64,000 nt of DNA from contig JBJKQK010000211.1 of the NCBI GenBank assembly GCA_046705285.1, positions 8,292 through 72,291 on the forward strand. The letters run 5' to 3'. The notes beneath the pieces are model-generated. The model was not told the origin of the DNA. It worked only from the letters and a program-made list of their open reading frames with translations, and did no database searches. Both the position numbers and the translations under genes were made by a program. Positions 36,268 to 43,852 of this stretch are shown piece by piece (the first letter of the stretch is position 1; every line of letters starts with the position of its first letter). The stretch comes from SCRD01 sp046705285 (GTDB lineage Bacteria; Acidobacteriota; Terriglobia; UBA7540).

Positions 36268-36308
36268 GGAACTTCCTGCTTTGCTCACAGAGGAACTTCT
36301 CGCTTTGC
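36268..36308. repeat. Two 17-bp direct repeats at the insertion remnant's upstream end
   Basis: GGAACTTCCTGCTTTGC (36268-36284) and GGAACTTCTCGCTTTGC (36292-36308) are near-identical copies with 24-base spacing, just upstream of the transposase remnant. Paired short repeats near an IS terminus often serve as transposase binding sites, so I link them to the same element. No matching right end was found in this window. Confidence 0.5.
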
Positions 36309-36870
36309 AGCCATATGCACGCGAATTCGCTTGACAGCCATGGGCTACTGTGCTAGTCTATCTTATGTTGAGAAGGCCGGCTGGTTTCGATTGCTGGCCC
36401 GGAAATAGATAGTCTGGGTAGACTGTCATTGTGGCGTTAAGCTGTTGAAAATGCAAGACCGGCGAGTTTGGCATTAAAAATGTGAGACAAAAAGTATTGT
36501 TTTTCAAAAACGAACCGGAGAAGTGGTTGAAAACAAAGGATCGGCCTGAAAAACGAACCTAAAAAACGGCCAAACGAACCTAAAACGAAGCTACCGATCT
36601 CGTTGAAAACAATAGGCTGTGAAAAAAACGAACCTAAAACGAACCCAAAACGAACCTAAGAACGACCTCAAGTCATCTAGCCTTGTTCGATCATGAAAAC
36701 CTCCGTTCCTAGCCCTCATCGTGCGAAGCCTATGCCCCAAAAGAGCCCAAGCCGCCAGCCATCTGCCAGGAGGTTTTGCTCAATCCCGCGAGCTTATTTA
36801 TCCAAACCTGTTCGTCCGGTTTCCCGATGCTATACTTGTTGACCAGCTTTAACCCTCTGAGGTGATCCGA
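36309..36870. other. Gene-free region between insertion remnant and pyrC
   Basis: This region of about 560 bases holds no supported gene. Its middle is the repeat array described at 36444-36666. The segment 36670-36870 should contain the pyrC promoter; TATACT at 36831-36836 is a plausible -10 but I see no good -35. Base composition is markedly AT-rich compared with neighbouring genes. Confidence 0.5.
36444..36666 (+). repeat. Array A: GTTGAAAA blocks with ACGAACC heptamers
   Basis: Read on the plus strand, GTTGAAAA blocks start at 36444, 36526 and 36602 (spacing 82 and 76). Each is followed within the unit by ACGAACC-type heptamers: 36510-36516, then 36553-36559, 36574-36580 and 36585-36591 (ACGAAGC), then 36628-36634, 36639-36645 and 36650-36656. 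The strand is almost free of T between the heptamers. The segment 36509-36542 matches 62887-62920 on the other strand at 33 of 34 bases, so this array and array B are homologous. The first unit is degenerate. Confidence 0.85.
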
Positions 36871-38148
36871 GTGACTTCATTACTGATTCGACGTGGGCGC
36901 ATTGTTTCGCCGGAAGACCGACTGGACGGCGAGATGGACCTGCTGATTGAAGGCGGCACGATTCGCAAAATTGCCCCGCATCTTTCCGGCCCTGCTGACG
37001 AAATCATTGATGCTCGCGGCCAGATTGTTGCGCCAGGTCTTATCGACATTCACGTCCACTTGCGCGAGCCGGGCGGCGAGATTTCAGAGACCATTGAAAG
37101 CGGCCTTCGCGCCGCGGTTGCCGGCGGATTCACTGCCGTCTGTCCCATGGCCAACACTCGTCCCGTCAATGACAATCCCGAGCTGACCCGCCGCCTTGTT
37201 CGCCGCGCGGAGGAGCTTAAGCTGGCCCGCGTTTTTCCCGTTGCCGCTGTCTCCATGGGAAGTGAAGGTGAAAAGCTGACAGACTTCCCGGCCCTGATCG
37301 ATGCCGGCGCGGTTGGATTTTCAGACGACGGCAAGCCCGTAAAAACAGCCACTCTGATGAAAGAAGCTCTTGAGAAGGCAAAAGGCCTCGGCACGCCGAT
37401 TTTCGACCACTGCGAAGTGCCGGAATTGAGCGCCGGCAGGGTGATGAACGAAGGCATTCACTCGAGATCTCTGGGCCTGTGCGGAATCCCCAACAGCGCG
37501 GAAGATGGATGCATCGAACGCGACATCAGGCTTGCCGCAGCCACCGGCGGGTGTCTGCACGTGATGCACCTGACAACGGCAGGCGGAATCCAGATGGTCC
37601 GTGAAGCGAAAAGCCGGGGATTGAACGTGACCTGCGAGGTGACGCCGCACCACTTTACCCTGACCGACGAGGCCGTGACACGTTATGGGACCAATGCCAA
37701 GATGAATCCTCCGCTCCGCGCGGCCGAAGATGTGGAAGCCCTCCTGGCGGGCATTCAGGACGGGGTTGTGGACGCAATTGCGACGGACCACGCGCCGCAT
37801 GCAGCAGAATTGAAGGCGCGGCCGATGGCCGAGGCGCCTTTCGGCGTGACTGGCCTTGAAACAGCCCTGGGACTCGCTCTCACCCGGCTGGTTCACTCCG
37901 GAAAAATCTCGCTCGGCCAGTTGATCGGCCTGATGAGTACAAAGCCTGCCCGGATCATCAACAAGCCGCTTGGCCGCGTCAGGGTAGGAGGCGACGCAGA
38001 CCTGACCTTGTTCGATGCGGATCTCGAGTGGACCTATCGCGCGACGGAAGGTTGTTCCAGGAGCCACAATTCGCCGTTCGATGGCTGGACGCTGCGGGGC
38101 GCTGCTACTGCAACCATTGTGCAAGGACGGATCGTGTTCCGGCGCTGA
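36871..38148 (+). CDS. pyrC: Dihydroorotase
   Basis: This 425-residue enzyme catalyses the third step of pyrimidine synthesis. The motif DIHVHLREPG carries the first metal-binding histidines, NTRPVND the substrate contact Asn, TPHH and the DHAPH motif the remaining ligands. The layout is that of class I dihydroorotase (B. subtilis PyrC type). I chose GTG 36871 because GAGGTGAT lies just upstream; GTG 36862 is unlikely as it overlaps that site. pyrB, which commonly precedes pyrC, is absent; the gene-poor repeat region lies there instead. It faces pyrE, with stops about 100 bases apart. Confidence 0.96.
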   Translation: MTSLLIRRGRIVSPEDRLDGEMDLLIEGGTIRKIAPHLSGPADEIIDARGQIVAPGLIDIHVHLREPGGEISETIESGLRAAVAGGFTAVCPMANTRPVNDNPELTRRLVRRAEELKLARVFPVAAVSMGSEGEKLTDFPALIDAGAVGFSDDGKPVKTATLMKEALEKAKGLGTPIFDHCEVPELSAGRVMNEGIHSRSLGLCGIPNSAEDGCIERDIRLAAATGGCLHVMHLTTAGGIQMVREAKSRGLNVTCEVTPHHFTLTDEAVTRYGTNAKMNPPLRAAEDVEALLAGIQDGVVDAIATDHAPHAAELKARPMAEAPFGVTGLETALGLALTRLVHSGKISLGQLIGLMSTKPARIINKPLGRVRVGGDADLTLFDADLEWTYRATEGCSRSHNSPFDGWTLRGAATATIVQGRIVFRR

Positions 38149-38249
38149 AAAGAGACCATGCCTTATGGGTTCCTGCCAGGAGGGAAGCGTTGCCGCCGCC
38201 AACCACGCTCATCTTAAGCCTTTACCATCGCCCCTGCATCTCTGGACGA

Positions 38250-38846
38250 TCAGGCTTGCTTGGCGGATTTTGGGCTTGTGGGACGGCTGCCCGGCTTGAC
38301 CGCCGGCTTGCCGGCCTTGCAGAGCGGGCAATCGTCAGGGTCGTAGGTTTCTACGTTCATGGTGACGAGGGCCGCCATGGGGTGGTCAAATTCAACTTTG
38401 CCGCCGCTGCGATCAATGAGAGCGCCTATGCCAACGACTTTGCCACCTGCATCTTCAACGCAATCGGCAGTCTCGCGCGTCGATTTGCCCGTGGTGATGA
38501 CGTCCTCGACAACCAGCACAGGCTCGCCCTGGTCCAGGCGAAAACCTCTCCGAAGGGTCATCTCGCCGTTTTGCCGTTCCGTAAACAGTGCCCTCAAGCC
38601 CAGAGCGCGCGCGACTTCATGGGCCACGATCACTCCGCCAAGAGCCGGGGCCACGACTGTCTTTGCTCCGAGCCTGCCCAGCCTGGGGCTTAGTTCAATG
38701 CACAACTGCTCTGCCACGCGTGGGTGCTGCAGCACAAGGGCGCACTGAATATACCGGTCACTGTGCCGGCCCGAAGAGAGAATGAAATGGCCTTCCAACA
38801 GGGCAGAATGTTCGCGGAAAATATTGAGAATCTCGTCTTCAGTCAT
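38250..38846 (-). CDS. pyrE: Orotate phosphoribosyltransferase
   Basis: This 198-residue protein carries the PRPP-binding signature VLVVEDVITTGKST and the N-terminal ILSSGRHSDRYI segment. It catalyses orotate plus PRPP to OMP. A C-terminal extension with CPLC (DDCPLCKAGKPAVKPG) is longer than in many PyrE proteins and might bind metal; its role is unknown. It starts 8 bases after the pyrF stop, so the two are translationally close and form the end of the ruvX-mltG-pyrF-pyrE cluster. Confidence 0.96.
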   Translation of the reverse strand: MTEDEILNIFREHSALLEGHFILSSGRHSDRYIQCALVLQHPRVAEQLCIELSPRLGRLGAKTVVAPALGGVIVAHEVARALGLRALFTERQNGEMTLRRGFRLDQGEPVLVVEDVITTGKSTRETADCVEDAGGKVVGIGALIDRSGGKVEFDHPMAALVTMNVETYDPDDCPLCKAGKPAVKPGSRPTSPKSAKQA

Positions 38847-38854
38847 GAATTCAC

Positions 38855-39592
38855 CTATGCAGATTTTGAGATGTGACCGGAGGATTTCTTCATCTCCTCC
38901 AGAATTGCTTCCGCTGCCGCAGCGGGGTCCGCCGCCGCTGTGATGGGCCGGCCGATAACCAGATAGCTTGCTCCGGCTTCGAGAGCGGATTGTGGGGTCG
39001 CGGTTCGGGACTGATCATTTGATGCAGCGCCTGCGGGCCGAATGCCGGGCGTCACAATCACAAAATCCGGTCCGCATTCTTTTCGCAGCGCGGAAGCCTC
39101 CTTTGCGGATGCGACGACGCCATCAAGGCCCTCCGACTGCGCCAGCCGAGCCAATCGCAACACTGCGCTCTCGGGAGGCCCTGCGATGCCGATCTCTTCC
39201 AGGTCGTTGGCTGCAAGACTGGTCAGGATAGTCACGGCCAGCACCAGAGGTCGAGGGCGTCCTCCAGATGCCCCTTCCGCAGCCCCATCAAGCGCCGCCC
39301 GCATCATTTTCCTGCCGCCCAGGGCGTGAATGTTTAGCAGGGTCACGCCCATCGCGGCCGCCGCCCGGCATGCGCCCCGCACAGTGTTGGGAATGTCAAG
39401 GAACTTGAGATCGAGAAAGACCCTTTCGCCGGAATCGATCAGATACCGGGCCAGCATAGGGCCTTCCGCGGTGAATGCCTCCATCCCAACCTTGAACATG
39501 CCAACGCGCCCGCGCAACTTGTCCGTCATTTTCGTGGCCGCCTCGGCTGTGTTGAAATCGAGGGCAACAATCAGTTTGTCTCGTAGCTGCAC
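38855..39592 (-). CDS. pyrF: Orotidine 5'-phosphate decarboxylase
   Basis: This 245-residue enzyme makes the last step to UMP. The catalytic motif FLDLKFLDIPNTV (Asp-Lys-Asp) is intact, and VTPGIRP and YLVIGRPIT near the C-terminus bind phosphate. I chose GTG 39592 because AGGAGA lies seven bases upstream; extension to 39643 would add residues without family support. It leads pyrE by 8 bases and follows the hypothetical protein gene after 96 bases on the same strand. Confidence 0.96.
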   Translation of the reverse strand: MQLRDKLIVALDFNTAEAATKMTDKLRGRVGMFKVGMEAFTAEGPMLARYLIDSGERVFLDLKFLDIPNTVRGACRAAAAMGVTLLNIHALGGRKMMRAALDGAAEGASGGRPRPLVLAVTILTSLAANDLEEIGIAGPPESAVLRLARLAQSEGLDGVVASAKEASALRKECGPDFVIVTPGIRPAGAASNDQSRTATPQSALEAGASYLVIGRPITAAADPAAAAEAILEEMKKSSGHISKSA

Positions 39593-39688
39593 TTGCGTTC
39601 TCCTGATCCCTGCCAGGCTGGTGCGGCGGAATCCTTGCACCAAAGCCGAAAGGATGACATTCGGATTGTACGGCGAAGAATGGAAAAA

Positions 39689-40285
39689 CTAAACAGAAAC
39701 AGTTCTTTTTCTGGCGTGGTGTGCATACCGGCCATTCATGTGTGGAAAGTGCTCCCGGAACTCCCTGGTTTCCTGCCGCATTTCCAGCCAGTCGGGAAAC
39801 AGGTCTGGAACTTCAAGCCAGACTCTGAACCACTGTGCAATCTCTTCTTTTTCCCGGCGGTTCTCGGGGCGAAGACGAGGGTCCGCCGCCATGCGCCTCG
39901 CGCGTCTCTCGCCTCTGGCAATGATCTCGCGAGCGAGGCCGGTGCCGACTCGGTCGGAAACCTCCCGATATTTGCGGTACAACGCGTCAATCTTCTGAAG
40001 CGAAGTCAAAGCGGTGTTAAGATCACGAAACTTGAGAAGGCCCTTTGCGTGCAGTTCATAGTGGTTTTCGGTTGAGAAATGGACGACGGTATCCTCGTGT
40101 TCTGTGTATTCCACTCGCGTTCCTGCTGCACGCAGGACACGCGCGATATACGAAAGACACGATTTGTGATGATTGTTGGAGCGACGGTGCAGTTCCGCTT
40201 CGATGGCGCGAAGCTCACGCGCACCGGCTCGCTTAAGGTTGTGCCGCTCGCAATATCCCAGGATGATTCCTTTGTCGTAATTCGT
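39689..40285 (-). CDS. Conserved-looking cytoplasmic protein of unknown function, apparently starting at ACG
   Basis: I do not recognise the family. From the conventional GTG at 40114 it would be 141 residues. The same frame continues coherently upstream (ILGYCERHNLKRAGARELRA, then SYIARVLRAAGTRVEYTEHE) to an ACG at 40283-40285, and a stop lies two codons earlier. GGGGAGG ends six bases before that ACG, while the internal GTG has only a weak AGGA. The full product would be 198 residues, charged and helix-rich, with EIAQWFRVWLEVPDLFPDW near the C-terminus. An ACG start, or a mutated or miscalled ATG, would explain this. It follows mltG by 47 bases. Confidence 0.65.
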   Translation of the reverse strand, partial: TNYDKGIILGYCERHNLKRAGARELRAIEAELHRRSNNHHKSCLSYIARVLRAAGTRVEYTEHEDTVVHFSTENHYELHAKGLLKFRDLNTALTSLQKIDALYRKYREVSDRVGTGLAREIIARGERRARRMAADPRLRPENRREKEEIAQWFRVWLEVPDLFPDWLEMRQETREFREHFPHMNGRYAHHARKRTVSV

Positions 40286-40332
40286 GTTTCACCTCCCCGG
40301 CAGGATTTACAGGCGTTGCCTCCTTTCCTGCC

Positions 40333-41388
40333 TTACTTTTTGTACGTGTGGTGCGAAGCCCTCGCTTTGTCCGGCTCAGGGTGCCGAAGCGCGGCCAACT
40401 GCCTACGGTATCGTGCCACGTTGCGGAGGTGTTCTGCAAGTGTTCTGGCAAACCAGTGGCCGCCTTGGTTGTTGTTCACAAAGTACAAATAGTGAGTGGA
40501 AGCAGGGTGGAGGACCGCGAAAATGGAAGCTTTCCCAGGGTTGCAGATCGGTCCGGGTGGGAGCCCGATGTGGACGTAGGTGTTATAGGGAGATTGCAGC
40601 TTCAAGTCACTCTCAGTGATGGGTTCTGGAGGCAAATGATCCAACTCGGCAGCATAGGCTACCGTGGGATCACACTGGAGCAGCATGCGTTTCTGCAAAC
40701 GCAATTCGAACACTTGCGCGATGATGGGACGTTCAACGGGATCCGGCGTCTCTTTCTCAACGAGAGATGCAAGCGTGATGATCCTGTGCAGATTTGTCCC
40801 GGGGTGGCTGAAATCTTGCCTGAAGTCTTTGTGCATAACTTCCCGGAAACGTGCCACCATGGTCATTGCGACACGGGCCGCCGAGGGATGGTATTCAAAG
40901 CGGTAGGTATCCGGAAAAAGGTAGCCCTCCAGCGAGGGTGCCTTCGGATCAAGATCGTGAATCAAGGAAGTTTGCTGTGTGACTCGAAGGAAGTCTCGCG
41001 GAACAATGCCCAGCCTCTTGTGCAGGATTTGAGCAATGTCAAAGCGATTCGAGCCTTCCGGTATAACGACTGTACGATAATAGACTTCTCCTCGAACGAG
41101 CTTGCGGTAAACATCAAGAGGCCGCAAAGGACGATCAAAAAGGTATTCGCCGGCCTTTATATGGCGATGCCACCGGCCGAACCCGTAAATCAACAGGAAT
41201 GGCCATCGGTGGGCGAGGACGCCCTCCGCCACCAGCCGGCTTGCAACCTCCGGAGCTTCCATCCCCGGGGGAATATCGACGATGACCCGACCGGTATAGC
41301 CACGATACGGACGCAGTGCGCCAACGCCAAATGCAGCAAGCCCTGCAACGATCGCCACAATCGCCAGGACCAGCACTGTTTTCTTCAT
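40333..41388 (-). CDS. mltG: Endolytic murein transglycosylase
   Basis: This 351-residue YceG-like enzyme cuts nascent peptidoglycan strands and limits glycan length. An N-terminal membrane anchor (VLVLAIVAIVAGLAAFGVG) is followed by a LysM-like region and the catalytic domain with LASLVEKETPDP (Glu 211 region) and LQSPYNTYVHIGLPPGPICNPG. AAGGAAGG precedes the ATG. Its start overlaps the ruvX stop by 4 bases (ATGA). This ruvX-mltG arrangement is widespread in bacteria. Confidence 0.97.
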   Translation of the reverse strand: MKKTVLVLAIVAIVAGLAAFGVGALRPYRGYTGRVIVDIPPGMEAPEVASRLVAEGVLAHRWPFLLIYGFGRWHRHIKAGEYLFDRPLRPLDVYRKLVRGEVYYRTVVIPEGSNRFDIAQILHKRLGIVPRDFLRVTQQTSLIHDLDPKAPSLEGYLFPDTYRFEYHPSAARVAMTMVARFREVMHKDFRQDFSHPGTNLHRIITLASLVEKETPDPVERPIIAQVFELRLQKRMLLQCDPTVAYAAELDHLPPEPITESDLKLQSPYNTYVHIGLPPGPICNPGKASIFAVLHPASTHYLYFVNNNQGGHWFARTLAEHLRNVARYRRQLAALRHPEPDKARASHHTYKK

Positions 41389-41840
41389 ATCCTTCCTTCA
41401 TTGGGGCCAGCTCGCTCAAGCTCGTTGGCGTGGCGATCGAGATAGTTCTGAAGCAACAATGATGCGGCTACGCGGTCAACCGTTTGCCGCCGCTTGTTAT
41501 TGCTGAGCCCTGCAGACCGCAACATCCGATTGGCTTCCACGCTTGTCAGCCGTTCATCCCACAGTTCCACAGGGCAATCCAGACGTCCCCGCAATTTCTT
41601 CGCGAATGCCTCCACATGGCGCGACATAGAGGTTGCGGTTCCCGCATGACCGATCGGGTTGCCCACAATAACTTTCCCGACATCGTATTCTTCAGCCAAA
41701 GCGCGAATGTACTCAATGTCTCTGCGCGTGGCAGTCCGCTGGAGGGTTGAAAGTCCCTGCGCCGTGATGCCCAGTGCATCGGAAACAGCCAGACCGATGC
41801 GCCTGAGTCCAAAATCGATGGCCAAGACTCTTGCTGGCAA
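41385..41840 (-). CDS. ruvX: Putative Holliday junction resolvase / pre-16S rRNA nuclease (YqgF family)
   Basis: This 151-residue RNase H-like protein has LAIDFGLRRIGLAVSD at the N-terminus, VIVGNP in the middle and DERLTSVEA plus VDRVAA toward the end, covering the acidic residues of the family. I chose TTG 41840, with GGAG before it, since the family usually begins a few residues before the DFG motif; an upstream start at 41918 would add 26 unrelated residues. E. coli YqgF trims the 16S rRNA 5' end. It overlaps mltG by 4 bases. Confidence 0.92.
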   Translation of the reverse strand: MPARVLAIDFGLRRIGLAVSDALGITAQGLSTLQRTATRRDIEYIRALAEEYDVGKVIVGNPIGHAGTATSMSRHVEAFAKKLRGRLDCPVELWDERLTSVEANRMLRSAGLSNNKRRQTVDRVAASLLLQNYLDRHANELERAGPNEGRI

Positions 41841-42062
41841 GTCTCCACTCCTCCGTACCAGGCCGGCTCTAAGTGATGAGTCAACTCCCGTCCGTCTCGT
41901 GTGCCTTCCTATTATCATACACTGCGATCTGCGCCCCTCGGCCTGAGGGCGTAATCACGGCCGCTGAGATTTGCGCGGGAGACCGACCTTCAAAGTCCTG
42001 GATGGGGCGATGGTTTGTTGGTGTCGTTGAGAAGACACTGCCTGTTTCTCAGGGAGCAGTGC

Positions 42063-42956
42063 TTAAGACACCATCGATTTTGAGTGAGCAAAGTACTTGA
42101 ATCCCTGAAAGGTTACGAACAGACTCGCTGCCAACACAAGCGCTCCAACTGCGGCATGCGTAACATTTATTACCAGGAGCCCAGGGTGTGGGCCGGAGTC
42201 GGCACGCGCGTTGAGGTCCATACTGTAGGAGATAATTCCGAGAAAAAGCTGCAATCCAACCAGCTCAGCAAGAAAGATCGCCGAAATTTTGAAGGTTCTC
42301 AGATGCGAATACTTGGTCAATGCCATTTCCAGCACCCACAAGGCGCAGACAGTCACAGCAATTCCAAGCACCAGGTGGGGTGCGATTCCCATCTCCTTCT
42401 CACGGAAGCCTTCCCCCAAAAGTGGCTGCAGGAAGACTGCGGTGGCGGTAAAAACGAGGATCTGTCTTAGGGAAGGAGATGCAAGGTCCGGTGTTTTGGG
42501 CTCGTCCCACCGCCAATCGGTTCGTGTAAACAGAGCCAGGCATACGGTCAAGGAGAAAAAGATCTGAATTCCAAGCAAATAGGCGAATGGCTCAGCCACC
42601 GATAATTGTGTCCGAAGCGGACCTAAAACCATGAACGCTATCGCGACCAGAACACCGACGGTCACGTTTCCCAGTATTTTTAAGTAACGGCGGTAACTGC
42701 TCTTGTTCAGCAAGAAAGCAAAGGTAACGGTTAACGCGCCCACCATGACCGCGAGTATTCGATAAATGTGAGCGTAAGTGCCCGAAAAGTCACTCGAATG
42801 CCTCCCGCTGGCTCCCAGCCCTGCCCGGTGGAACGATAAAAAAGCCGTTCCCATGCCAGAAGCCAGAAGTCCAGTCATAAACATAAGAAACGTTATAACG
42901 GCAAGGAGGCTCGCAAGCCTGTGAAGCCATGAAACTCCGTTTTCGGTCTCGTTCAT
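42063..42956 (-). CDS. COX15/CtaA-like heme A synthase family membrane protein
   Basis: This 297-residue protein has eight predicted membrane helices. Histidines sit at the positions used for heme in this family: WLHRLASLLAV near the N-terminus, YAHIYRILAV in the second half of the first bundle, APHLVLGIAV, and THAAVGALVL near the end. Overall similarity is weak, and the Cys pair found in many CtaA proteins is absent, as in type A1 enzymes. No cytochrome oxidase genes are adjacent in the window. Heme O to heme A conversion is likely but not shown. The gene precedes ruvX by 222 bases on the same strand. Confidence 0.6.
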   Translation of the reverse strand: MNETENGVSWLHRLASLLAVITFLMFMTGLLASGMGTAFLSFHRAGLGASGRHSSDFSGTYAHIYRILAVMVGALTVTFAFLLNKSSYRRYLKILGNVTVGVLVAIAFMVLGPLRTQLSVAEPFAYLLGIQIFFSLTVCLALFTRTDWRWDEPKTPDLASPSLRQILVFTATAVFLQPLLGEGFREKEMGIAPHLVLGIAVTVCALWVLEMALTKYSHLRTFKISAIFLAELVGLQLFLGIISYSMDLNARADSGPHPGLLVINVTHAAVGALVLAASLFVTFQGFKYFAHSKSMVS

Positions 42957-43072
42957 GATTGACTGAGCCTCAATCGAACAACCTTCTTGCGCCGGACATT
43001 CAGCTTTCTGGGGCCGCTTTCATCATCATAGGTAGAGCCACTCGCCGTTGCAGGCAAGGAACAGCATCCCCG

Positions 43073-43852
43073 TCAGGGCCTGCTCATTTTACCCAGGAGC
43101 CTGACAAATTGACCACGCGGCAAGAATCGCTGAGAAAAGATGCTGGCTTTGTTGACAAAACGCGGCACAACAAGTCCGCCACTGCGGTACAGCCGACGAA
43201 GCGCAGCATCGACCACTTCCTCAGGCGGCTGAGGGCCTCCTGGAAACCTGTGTCGCCCGTGGCGGGCGCCGATATTTACGAAATTCGTTTTAGTACTGCC
43301 GGGACATAAAGTCACGACCACCACGTTATAGGGTTTCAATTCTTCGCGGAGCGCCATCGAGAAGCTATTCATGAAGGCCTTGGTAGCTGCATAGGATGTT
43401 GCGTAGGGGATCGGCTGAAAGCCCGTCATCGACGAAACGTTGATGACTCCACCGTGACGTCGCTCAATCATTCCCGGCAAGACGTGAAATGTCAACTCTG
43501 TAAGGGTCTCAACCTGCAGTCGGATCATTGCTAATTGCTTGTCGAGAGGAAGTGACCAGAACTCGCCGCGGGCGCCAAAGCCGGCATTATTGATGAGGAG
43601 ACCGATTCGAAACCCGTGCTCGCCGAGGGCCTGTGCGAGACGGATGCCGGCCGAGGGTTCGCTTAAATCCATGGCCAGCGCCTCGGCGAGAATGTTGTGC
43701 CTGGATCTGAGCTCAGTGGCCAAAGCTTCGAGCTTGCCATTCGAACGGGCAACCAGGACGACGTTTTCCCCGCGTGCGGCGAGCGCGCGCGCGAAACATT
43801 CCCCAATGCCGCTTGAAGCTCCGGTAATCAACGAATAGAGCGGAGAATTCAT
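43073..43852 (-). CDS. Short-chain dehydrogenase/reductase
   Basis: This 259-residue classical SDR has cofactor loop GASSGIG, NNAG, a catalytic Ser in NVSSMTG and YATSYAATK (Tyr, Lys). AR at the end of the second strand (VLVARSNGK) suggests NADPH preference. Its ATG overlaps the stop of the fatty acid hydroxylase gene by 4 bases, so the two are coupled. The pair may modify a lipid, with the hydroxylase adding and the SDR oxidising or reducing a hydroxyl or keto group. The exact substrate is unknown. Confidence 0.93.
   Translation of the reverse strand: MNSPLYSLITGASSGIGECFARALAARGENVVLVARSNGKLEALATELRSRHNILAEALAMDLSEPSAGIRLAQALGEHGFRIGLLINNAGFGARGEFWSLPLDKQLAMIRLQVETLTELTFHVLPGMIERRHGGVINVSSMTGFQPIPYATSYAATKAFMNSFSMALREELKPYNVVVVTLCPGSTKTNFVNIGARHGRHRFPGGPQPPEEVVDAALRRLYRSGGLVVPRFVNKASIFSQRFLPRGQFVRLLGKMSRP

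Noticed and set aside
36444..36666. CRISPR array
   Set aside because: Units are 65-82 bases, blocks are short and repeated heptamers lie inside each unit; there are no regular unique spacers and no cas genes nearby.
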